A model generated the notes under the pieces. It had not been told where the DNA came from. It saw nothing but the letters and a program-made list of their open reading frames with translations, and did not search any database. A stretch of DNA of 21,269 nucleotides from IMG/VR virus record IMGVR_UViG_3300012928_000053, positions 1 through 21,269 of that record; one strand, 5' to 3'. Position numbers and translations under genes: made by a program. Shown here piece after piece: positions 14,108-21,269 of this stretch (within the stretch, counting starts at the first letter, position 1; every line of letters starts with the position of its first letter). The DNA comes from a virus.

Positions 14108-17100
14108 ATGGCAAATGAAATTAGTAACGGGGATAATATATTAGTAGAATTTTCCGAAAATAATATTTTATTGGTTGACCCTAGTAGGGTTTTTGAAGGA
14201 GGTAGAGTAAAAGATAGATTAGTTGACGCTGAAAATCTTGTTATATATGCTAGTCTAAAAGCTAGGGTAGTACCACGTAGTAAATTAATTGCGGGTGCCG
14301 GTGTAGATAATCAAACACCAGAAGCTTTTGTTGATGTTTTTGAAGGTGAAATTAATTTTCTAAAACCAGAAGGTAAAGATTTTTACACTAGTGATTGGAC
14401 TGACACACAAACAGGTAAAGGATTCGCTACAGCGGGAGGTGCATTAAATCAAAGAGTACAAAATACAATAACAGACCCTGTTACGGGACAAGTTAGTATT
14501 ACTGAAGAAATTAAAAATAGACTAGATTCCGAAGGTTTTGGAATCAATAACATTTCTGTTACCTTAAATAGAGCGTTTACTCCCATAGTAAACATAACTT
14601 TTACAGACGTTAGAGGACAAACACTTTTTGAACAAGGACCTAACTCACCATATGCAGCTTTTTTCCAATTACCTTATCCACTATTCAAGTTAAAATTAAA
14701 AGGGTATTACGGTAAAGCGGTAGAATACCAGTTGATGTTAGAAAAATTTAATGCTAGTTTTGATTCTAGCAGTGGAAACTACAATGTAACATGTAATTTT
14801 AAAGGGAGAGTTACAGCTTTATTAGCTGATATAACTTTACAAGAAATGAGAGTAGCTCCTTACATGTTTGCTAAATCATATGAAATAGAAACTGGTGAAG
14901 ACGAAAAATCTTCTTTTTTTAGTAGTAGAGGTAGACAAACTTTAAGTCAAGTATATGAAGCTTATAAAGCAAAAGGACTAGTTAATAACAGTTTACCTGA
15001 TTTAACTATTGATGATTTAATAGACCGAGTAACAGAATTAGAAACAGATATAGAAAAAAAACTTAAATCATATAATCTAAACGCTTTAGATGATATAGAA
15101 ACTTACGATAGGTATAGTACAGCTTATAGAAATAAAATATTAGCTTCTGGTGGTTGGAGAGCAGTATATATAGATACAGATATAAATTCCGTTACTGGGC
15201 CAACAGTGGATGAAAAAACTGACAAGGTTTATTATGTGTTTAAAAAAGTTTATAGAGATAATCCAGTTAAACGAAAAGAGGCATTTGAAAATCTTAGAAA
15301 AAAAATAAAAGAAGGTAATGAAGGTTTACTTAGAAATAAAACATTTGGAGATGGTGGAGAACAGTCTATACCTGTAGATATTAAATTAGAAGATTTTGAA
15401 GTTGCACCCCCATTTGGATTCGAAGAAACGACCAACAGTTGGTTTACTTTTGAGACCTTTGAAGAAAAAATAGGTAAAATAATTACCGTATTTAACACTA
15501 AAAGAACAGAAATAGAAAAAAATTTAACAAACGTAGTAAACTCAGTTGTTATAGAATCATTAGGTTTTAACCCCACAGTTAGAAATATATTTGCAATTTT
15601 TATAGCACACGCGGATACTTTTCTAAGATTAATGGATGAAACACATACTCAAGCTTTTGCAGTTAGAGAAGAAACTGACAGACTAAATGCTGTTAGAGGT
15701 CCAGGTAACCCTAGTAGTACTGATGAGATAGTTATGATATATCCTTGGCCACACTACTATATTCAAGAAACTGATGAAAACGGACCCCAATACGTTAGTA
15801 CCTATCCAGGGTCTGTTAAGGTTTTAGGTGAGACAAAAGCCTACGATTCTACTCTTTGGCCAGAGGTAAACTTTGTAGAGGAATTTTTTAAAGCACAAGT
15901 AATAAGTAATTCTGATAGTAAACCAGAGTTTTCGGTAAACACAGTGGGTGGTAACTGGATACCCATAACCTCTTTTGAGTTAGGGGAGGAACAAGTTTAC
16001 ATTAATAAATCTGTTGTACCATTTAATTATGAAATTTGGGACCGTTCTACAATATTTTCTTGTTTTTCGGGACTGTCAACCAGACTAAAAACAAACGTAT
16101 CACAAAACACTTTTTACGAATTATCCAAAATAGAAGCAGCTAACATAAAAGAATATCTAACTGGTTTATTAGATTTAAATGAATTACTTAAAAATCAAAA
16201 TTTTAATTACAATACGTATCTAGATTATTTACAACAAATTTCACCTTTAAATAATTATCCTCTTCTTATACGAGACCAATTTAACACACCATATGTGAGG
16301 GTAAAAGTAAACGACTCTAGGTTTACAGTAACACCATTTAACGAATTTAAAAATTTAACATACCAACTCAACGATGGGAAAATAGAAAGTTCCTTATCCA
16401 CCCTGGATTCAGTTTTAGCTTCTGGTAATGTAAAAGAAAATAATATAATAGAAACTTTCCCGTTTTCTCATTTTGTTACGGCAGCACCAGGTACATCATG
16501 GACTGTTAACAACTTAGCGGGAGGGGTACAAATATCAAGTTATCAAAGTCTTAATAGTATACAACAAAGTGTAAGTTACCAAGCAGACCAAAAAGTATTT
16601 GCTTCTATAATTCCCGATAATACCACCTCATCAGTAATAGAAAACATACAATTTTATACAGATGCAGATTGGGCAGCTAAAACAGCAATAACAGATTTAG
16701 CTACAAAAATTGATACAAGATTTATTAATAATCAAAACACTAAAAATTCTTGGGAGGTATTTTTCGGCACTGTACAATTCCAACCAGGCACAACCTATGT
16801 ATGTAATCAAAATCTAGTAACTACTGAAGGTAATTTAAATTATGGTGAAGATTATGATGGTAAAATATCTTCTAAACAAATAACTTCTTTATTGAATACC
16901 CCATATTTTATTAATAGTATGGTAGAGGGTGTAAGTAATGAAATTAATGGTGTGGATAACCCATATAAGTCAGCAGCTTACTTATTTTTAAATTCGTTAC
17001 CATTACCCACACTTAGAGAAAAAACCTTACTATCCAACCAATCTACATACAATATTTATGGTGACTATATAGGTAAAACACTAAATCAAGTCTCAGCTGT

Positions 17101-20100
17101 TCATCCATTACCTAGTGCATGGATTTTAAAATACGGTTCTATATGGCACAGATATAAACAATTTACTGAAAACGGTACTGATTTTTTAACTAATGTCTGG
17201 AATAATTTTGACGCCAACACTTATTTTAATAACTCTAATGGGTTAGGATATACATATGATTTAAATGTAGGTGGAAGTGGTGCTACATTAACAAGTTTTG
17301 GTGGACAGTGGAACCCTAACCCAACAACAGACCAACTAAATCTAGGATTTTATCCAGAATTAAATAATTATATTTATTATTTTGTTACCGGAGAATTATT
17401 ATATGACGGTTTAAATATTAGTGGTTTCCCTATTACAGATAACCAGATAAATCAATTATTGATACAAGAGGCTTTATACCTTAAAAAGGCGGAAGAATTA
17501 ACAATAACTTCCTTATCTACCGACCCCATACAAACTAAGGCTAATCTTTGGTTTAATTATTATGACTTAACTAGAGAATCTTATCTAAGTGGATATACCA
17601 CACAACAATATCTTTTATTCCCTTGTGAAGGAGGTATGAAAAAATCACAACTTGAATTTGAAGTGGACACACCTTACAATTTAAGTAATAATACAAATGT
17701 AACTAACGGAGCAGCAAGATTAGTTTGGGCTTTATCTAATTATGGATATTTTGAACACAACCAAAATACGTTCCCACAACCAGACCAGTACCTTAAAAAA
17801 ATAATGTCAGACCAAGAAGAACAACTTTCTTTTGATATTGTTAATAATGAAGATTACACGTCTATAGAAGAATTATTCGACATTTTTAGTCCTGAAATAT
17901 TAGACACGTTTGAAGAATATTTTTTAAACTTTACTAAAAAATTCGAACCAGACCCTCCGATATTTTATGAAAAAGAAAATATCATGAGTTTAAATTTTCA
18001 AAAAACCCTTAGAGAGTTTTTAAAAATAGACCAAAATAAAGTTAATCCCACACAAAGTAACACTCAATTAAGTTATAATTTAGGACAAACACAGTTAAAT
18101 AAAATTAATGTTACTCTAAGAGATTTCTTATCTCACCAAACAGCTTTTAACTTTTATAACCCAAAAGACGTAAACATTAGAGTATTTAAAAGTATAGCAC
18201 CAACTTCAGGGGCTACTACATCCATTTCTTTTGGTAATTATCAAGGGAATTTACCACCAGACATTTCTTTAAACGACTCTACCACGTTATACGTAGATGA
18301 ATGGAAAGAATTAAGAAAACAAGTTGGTTTTTATACAGATTCTTTATCTTCAGCTTATACACTAAATTTACTTTACAATGATAGTGGAAATTATGTTACA
18401 GAATTTTTCCGTGAATTAAATATAGAATTTAATGTTCCTAATATAAAATTATTGAGAAAAATAATTAGAATGTATGTAACAGCTAGAATTGAAGCTGGAG
18501 CCACACAAAATATAAATAATTTAGAATTCTTACAAAGAATAAAAAATGAAGTAATTGATTCTTGGGAGTTTGGCCAATTTGATTTCTTAAATCAATTGTT
18601 CATACAACTTAAAAAAGTTCTTCCACAAACAGCGGAAACACAAATAGACGATTTTTCTCAAAAATCAACATATGAAACAGATGAAAATAAATTAGAACAA
18701 TATCAGGTATTTAAAACCTTGAACGATAAATGGATTGGGGGTGAAGAATTTAGTAATAAATACTTATTTGAAGATTTTTTATTTTATGATGTAGCTAATA
18801 GAGATATTGGAGACAAAGCAATAATAACCACAGACGCTATTAAAAACTTTGGTAGTGTTAATAACGCTAATAAAAGTTTATTAACTATAATAGGTTCTTT
18901 ATTACAAGGGAATTATTTTAATTTTATGGGAATGCCAAGTTATATTAACTTTTATGGTATGACCTCACAAGGAGACACACCGATACCTAAATTAAGTACA
19001 CAAGAAGAAGCTGATGCTATATTCGGTACCCATCTTGAGGTAAATACACTGGACTCTGGACCCAAGTTTTTATGTCAATATGTAGGACCACCATCTACAC
19101 AATTAGGTGGTGAGTTTACTAAAAAAAGTAAATTCCAAAATGATTCATTTAAATTAGGTAGAACAATACAAAACCCTTTATTATCTAATGATTATGACCC
19201 ACAAAAAAATAATAAAGTAGTGGCATTTGCGGTAGACTTTGGAATACAAAGTCAAGGGATTTTTAAGGGGATAAGTTTAGACCAGAGTCAATTTAAAAAC
19301 ACATCAGAGTCATTTGCTGTTACTGAGGCTATGGCACAATCGGCTAACGATAAGAGTATACTAACGCAAGGTTTAAGTTTGTTTAACATTTATAAAAGTC
19401 GTTCATACACTTGTAAAATAGAAGCTATGGGTAATGTATGTATACAACCCACAATGTATTTTGAATTACGTCACGTACCCATGTTTAGTGGTCCATACCT
19501 TATATTAGACGTAGAACACAGTATTCAACCCAATACTATGACAACTAGTTTTACTGGAGTTAGAGTACCGTTCCATAAGATGCCTGAAGTAAGCCAATTA
19601 GTAGCTAAAGTAAATCAAAGTTTTTTAAATAAAGTAAGGAAAAAAGTTAAACAGGAAAAACAAATTGCAAGACAAGGAGGATTTGAAGCTGAAAGTACAA
19701 CAGAAAGTGAATCAGTAAAAACAGGAAATAATAACTTTAGGGGAAGAAATGATGGTAAATTAGATTATATTGTTATTCACGTTACTGCGGGTGTAGATTA
19801 TGGACCTAACCCAGTAAGTAATATTAACCAACAACACATTAATCGTGGTTTTGCTGGTATTGGATATCACTACTTAATATCAAGAGGGACTGAAGGTAGT
19901 AAACCAGACGGAACATTATATGGAGGAAGACCATATAATAAAGTAGGTGCACACGTATTAGGACATAATAGTAGGTCATTAGGTATAAGTATGATAGCAA
20001 ATTGTGCAAAAATGGGAACATACACATCTACACCCACATCTACTAATGAATACCCTACAGATAATCAAAAAAATACTTTAGAATGGACCTTACTTTATCT

Positions 20101-20527
20101 TTTATTTAAAAGTGGGTTATTTAAAATAGACTACCAAATTAGTGGTACACACAAACTAATAGTTAAAACTGGTTCAGAAGACGTAACTGTAAATGACCCA
20201 ACCAACACCACTGACCCAAATAAAGGAGTTGTTCCTAATTTATGGAAAAATGTATTAAAAGGACATAACCAATTTTCAAACAAACGATGTCCGTGTTTTA
20301 GAGTAGAAAGAGCGTTAGAAGGAAGGTTTGGTGTTAATCTAAGAAAAAAATTAGCAATAGTAATAAATGAACTAGGTAGTCAAGGACCAATAAGTCAAAC
20401 AACCGCACAAGAAAAAATGTTAGAAATTATAGGTTTAGGTAAAAGAGGAAGTGGGAGTGGATACGTACCTAGCCCATGGGCAACATCTAAATCCCCATTC
20501 GGAGGAAGAGATTTAGCGGGTAACTAA
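14108..20527 (+). CDS. Giant baseplate hub protein with C-terminal peptidoglycan amidase
   Basis: The product has 2139 residues. The N-terminal region contains FQLPYPLFKLKLKGYYGKAV (about 188-207), a phage hub-type segment. A very long unassigned central region follows. At about 1755-1825, SRSYTCKIEAMGNVCIQP, MYFELRHVPMFSGPY and MTTSFTGVRVPF match the closing domain of gp27-like hubs. A Lys/Glu/Ser-rich linker (about 1838-1873) leads to an amidase_2/PGRP-type N-acetylmuramoyl-L-alanine amidase (about 1878-2085). Its predicted zinc ligands are H1891 (YIVIHVTA), H2053 and C2061 in GHNQFSNKRCPCF, with K2059 and Y1920 (GYHYLI) in the catalytic positions. The H-x5-K-x-C spacing is identical to T7 lysozyme H122/K128/C130. 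The enzyme would cut the cell-wall stem peptide during tail entry, as the gp5 lysozyme does in T4. The last 40 residues are Gly/Ser/Pro-rich. Confidence 0.88.
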   Translation: MANEISNGDNILVEFSENNILLVDPSRVFEGGRVKDRLVDAENLVIYASLKARVVPRSKLIAGAGVDNQTPEAFVDVFEGEINFLKPEGKDFYTSDWTDTQTGKGFATAGGALNQRVQNTITDPVTGQVSITEEIKNRLDSEGFGINNISVTLNRAFTPIVNITFTDVRGQTLFEQGPNSPYAAFFQLPYPLFKLKLKGYYGKAVEYQLMLEKFNASFDSSSGNYNVTCNFKGRVTALLADITLQEMRVAPYMFAKSYEIETGEDEKSSFFSSRGRQTLSQVYEAYKAKGLVNNSLPDLTIDDLIDRVTELETDIEKKLKSYNLNALDDIETYDRYSTAYRNKILASGGWRAVYIDTDINSVTGPTVDEKTDKVYYVFKKVYRDNPVKRKEAFENLRKKIKEGNEGLLRNKTFGDGGEQSIPVDIKLEDFEVAPPFGFEETTNSWFTFETFEEKIGKIITVFNTKRTEIEKNLTNVVNSVVIESLGFNPTVRNIFAIFIAHADTFLRLMDETHTQAFAVREETDRLNAVRGPGNPSSTDEIVMIYPWPHYYIQETDENGPQYVSTYPGSVKVLGETKAYDSTLWPEVNFVEEFFKAQVISNSDSKPEFSVNTVGGNWIPITSFELGEEQVYINKSVVPFNYEIWDRSTIFSCFSGLSTRLKTNVSQNTFYELSKIEAANIKEYLTGLLDLNELLKNQNFNYNTYLDYLQQISPLNNYPLLIRDQFNTPYVRVKVNDSRFTVTPFNEFKNLTYQLNDGKIESSLSTLDSVLASGNVKENNIIETFPFSHFVTAAPGTSWTVNNLAGGVQISSYQSLNSIQQSVSYQADQKVFASIIPDNTTSSVIENIQFYTDADWAAKTAITDLATKIDTRFINNQNTKNSWEVFFGTVQFQPGTTYVCNQNLVTTEGNLNYGEDYDGKISSKQITSLLNTPYFINSMVEGVSNEINGVDNPYKSAAYLFLNSLPLPTLREKTLLSNQSTYNIYGDYIGKTLNQVSAVHPLPSAWILKYGSIWHRYKQFTENGTDFLTNVWNNFDANTYFNNSNGLGYTYDLNVGGSGATLTSFGGQWNPNPTTDQLNLGFYPELNNYIYYFVTGELLYDGLNISGFPITDNQINQLLIQEALYLKKAEELTITSLSTDPIQTKANLWFNYYDLTRESYLSGYTTQQYLLFPCEGGMKKSQLEFEVDTPYNLSNNTNVTNGAARLVWALSNYGYFEHNQNTFPQPDQYLKKIMSDQEEQLSFDIVNNEDYTSIEELFDIFSPEILDTFEEYFLNFTKKFEPDPPIFYEKENIMSLNFQKTLREFLKIDQNKVNPTQSNTQLSYNLGQTQLNKINVTLRDFLSHQTAFNFYNPKDVNIRVFKSIAPTSGATTSISFGNYQGNLPPDISLNDSTTLYVDEWKELRKQVGFYTDSLSSAYTLNLLYNDSGNYVTEFFRELNIEFNVPNIKLLRKIIRMYVTARIEAGATQNINNLEFLQRIKNEVIDSWEFGQFDFLNQLFIQLKKVLPQTAETQIDDFSQKSTYETDENKLEQYQVFKTLNDKWIGGEEFSNKYLFEDFLFYDVANRDIGDKAIITTDAIKNFGSVNNANKSLLTIIGSLLQGNYFNFMGMPSYINFYGMTSQGDTPIPKLSTQEEADAIFGTHLEVNTLDSGPKFLCQYVGPPSTQLGGEFTKKSKFQNDSFKLGRTIQNPLLSNDYDPQKNNKVVAFAVDFGIQSQGIFKGISLDQSQFKNTSESFAVTEAMAQSANDKSILTQGLSLFNIYKSRSYTCKIEAMGNVCIQPTMYFELRHVPMFSGPYLILDVEHSIQPNTMTTSFTGVRVPFHKMPEVSQLVAKVNQSFLNKVRKKVKQEKQIARQGGFEAESTTESESVKTGNNNFRGRNDGKLDYIVIHVTAGVDYGPNPVSNINQQHINRGFAGIGYHYLISRGTEGSKPDGTLYGGRPYNKVGAHVLGHNSRSLGISMIANCAKMGTYTSTPTSTNEYPTDNQKNTLEWTLLYLLFKSGLFKIDYQISGTHKLIVKTGSEDVTVNDPTNTTDPNKGVVPNLWKNVLKGHNQFSNKRCPCFRVERALEGRFGVNLRKKLAIVINELGSQGPISQTTAQEKMLEIIGLGKRGSGSGYVPSPWATSKSPFGGRDLAGN

Positions 20528-20550
20528 ATTAGAGATTTACTGACCTTGTA

Positions 20551-20558
20551 ATATTTAT
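20551..20558 (+). promoter_or_regulatory. ATATTTAT motif upstream of small gene (candidate late promoter)
   Basis: GTAATATTTATATATAAAAT lies 18 bases before the ATG at 20577, in the 49-base gap after the hub gene. Its spacing to the start is almost the same as that of the copy before 8434 (17 bases). Confidence 0.4.
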
Positions 20559-20576
20559 ATATAAAATAACATTATT

Positions 20577-20783
20577 ATGAAAAATATAGAAAAAAATTTA
20601 GACAACTTTCTAGGTAACAAAAGTCAAACCAACAAAAACGTAAAAGTAGAGGAGGAAGGATTTGAAGAAGTTTGTGACAGAGAAACTGGAGAATGTAAAA
20701 CCATCAAGTCAAAAGATGGACTTATTGAAAGAGTTAATAAAAGAGTAATCACTGAAGACGGTAGAAGTCTTTTAATGGGGTAA
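20577..20783 (+). CDS. Small hypothetical phage protein
   Basis: The product has 68 residues, highly charged and with no membrane segment. The N-terminal 25 residues are polar and probably flexible (MKNIEKNLDNFLGNKSQTNK). The second half looks folded: VCDRETGECKTIKSKDGLIE then RVNKRVITEDGRSLL, with two Cys seven residues apart in a short beta-hairpin-like unit. I have the impression of similar small proteins in marine T4-like phages near structural genes, but I cannot name a family or function. The gap to the next start is 12 bases, so the two are probably cotranscribed from the motif at 20551. Confidence 0.7.
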   Translation: MKNIEKNLDNFLGNKSQTNKNVKVEEEGFEEVCDRETGECKTIKSKDGLIERVNKRVITEDGRSLLMG

Positions 20784-20795
20784 AAAAAAATTAAA

Positions 20796-21269
20796 ATGAG
20801 TCGTAGAAAACAAATTGAAAATATTTTATCTGAAGAGTTAAATAGATTTAATCAGATAGGTGGGTATGTAGAAAACTTACACGAACAATTTTTAGGTTTT
20901 GCTGGAAATACGAGAGCTGAATTAGGTGAACAAGAAGGTGAAGATGAATTAGGTTTGGAAGATACTGCTACTGATGACACCGCTACTGATGATACTGCTA
21001 CTGATGATTTAGGTATTGATGACACCGCTACTGATGAGGTTGGTACGGATGATTCACTAGAAGACGATTTAGGTGGAGACATCGAAGATACAACAGGAGA
21101 AAGTGGTACGGAAGAGATTGATGTCACTGACATAGTAACTATGACTAAAGAAACTGGTGAAAAAGCAGAAGAATTAGAAGGTACTATTGGTAAACAAAAA
21201 GATAGTATAGATTCTCTAATATCTAAACTAGATGACTTGGAAGGAAAGCTAAATAGCATGGATAAAGTA
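20796..21269 (+). CDS. Acidic repeat protein with coiled coil, 3' end outside window
   Basis: From the ATG at 20796 the frame is open to the window edge (158 residues, no stop), so the gene is truncated by the window. The N-terminal helix is basic and ends in LSE (MSRRKQIENILSE), similar to T4-type capsid-targeting peptides. Residues about 45-110 are strongly acidic and include tandem DTATD pentapeptides. Residues 115 onward form a coiled coil (TKETGEKAEELEG, KQKDSIDSLISKLDDLEGKL). The profile of charged, low-complexity sequence plus coiled coil suits a head core/scaffold or internal virion protein, but this is inference. The opposite strand of the acidic repeat also reads as an open frame; it is a Ser/Val-rich artefact of the repeat. 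Confidence 0.75.
   Translation, partial: MSRRKQIENILSEELNRFNQIGGYVENLHEQFLGFAGNTRAELGEQEGEDELGLEDTATDDTATDDTATDDLGIDDTATDEVGTDDSLEDDLGGDIEDTTGESGTEEIDVTDIVTMTKETGEKAEELEGTIGKQKDSIDSLISKLDDLEGKLNSMDKV
20961..21050 (+). repeat. Six tandem 15-base coding repeats (DTATD units)
   Basis: Units start at 20961, 20976, 20991, 21006, 21021 and 21036. They translate as DTATD, DTATD, DTATD, DLGID, DTATD and EVGTD. Two variants of the main unit (GATACTGCTACTGAT and GACACCGCTACTGAT) alternate, which suggests duplication of a 30-base pair of units followed by drift. Confidence 0.85.

Noticed and set aside
20852-21259. 135-residue minus-strand open frame
   Set aside because: It is the complement of the acidic repeat and yields repetitive Ser/Val sequence. 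The plus-strand frame has a proper start, spacing and coiled coil.
1-21269. tRNA genes, CRISPR arrays, insertion sequences, integrase or attachment sites
   Set aside because: I looked on both strands and saw no cloverleaf-like unit, no spaced repeats, no transposase or integrase motifs and no terminal repeat pairs.

Overview
The window is AT-rich and gene-dense. It looks like part of the genome of a contractile-tailed, T4-like (myovirus-type) bacteriophage infecting a member of the Bacteroidota. The phage assignment rests on a run of tail genes in the expected order: a T4 gp19-like tail tube protein, a T4 gp26-like baseplate/tail assembly protein, a tape measure protein, a giant baseplate protein, a LysM-like baseplate protein, and a giant hub fused to a peptidoglycan amidase. 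The host assignment rests on three intergenic promoters of the Bacteroidota type (TTTG, 19-20 bases, TAnnTTTG) and on starts preceded by A-rich sequence with no Shine-Dalgarno motif.

Layout. Positions 3-860 hold the end of a charged, coiled-coil gene that begins outside the window. It is closed by a strong bidirectional terminator shared with a small membrane protein gene on the minus strand (911-1144). A second minus-strand gene (1229-2011) and a HAD phosphatase gene (2145-2585, plus) diverge from back-to-back host-type promoters. A P-loop kinase gene (2578-3231, minus) lies between that HAD gene and a second HAD gene (3328-3996, plus). The kinase and the two phosphatases may form a dispersed end-repair set similar in logic to T4 polynucleotide kinase/phosphatase.

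The tail block begins at 4143 with the tube gene, which has its own terminator. A minus-strand gene resembling the phage Mu Mom DNA-modification family (4664-5293) is inserted next. It is followed by the gp26-like gene (5342-6100), the tape measure (6309-8387), an OmpA-like-domain baseplate protein of 1721 residues (8434-13599), a LysM/gp53-like protein (13602-14093) and a hub-amidase protein of 2139 residues (14108-20527). A small conserved-looking gene (20577-20783) and the start of an acidic repeat protein (20796 to the window end) close the window.

The most interesting point is at 6073-6275. The gp26-like frame ends at 6100, but the +1 frame overlapping its end continues as a convincing small tail-chaperone-like peptide with no AUG start near its beginning. 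A TTT_TTT_CGT_C sequence sits exactly where a +1 shift would join the two frames. This is the place, between tube and tape measure, where long-tailed phages classically keep a frameshifted tail assembly chaperone. The extension is also cut by an in-frame TAA, after which about 20 codons of plausible sequence follow. Other leads are a recurring ATATTTAT motif upstream of late genes that lack host-type promoters, the Mom-like gene inserted in the tail operon, and T4-like capsid-targeting N-termini on three proteins. No tRNA, CRISPR array or insertion sequence was seen, and no gene-free stretch exceeds 300 bases.
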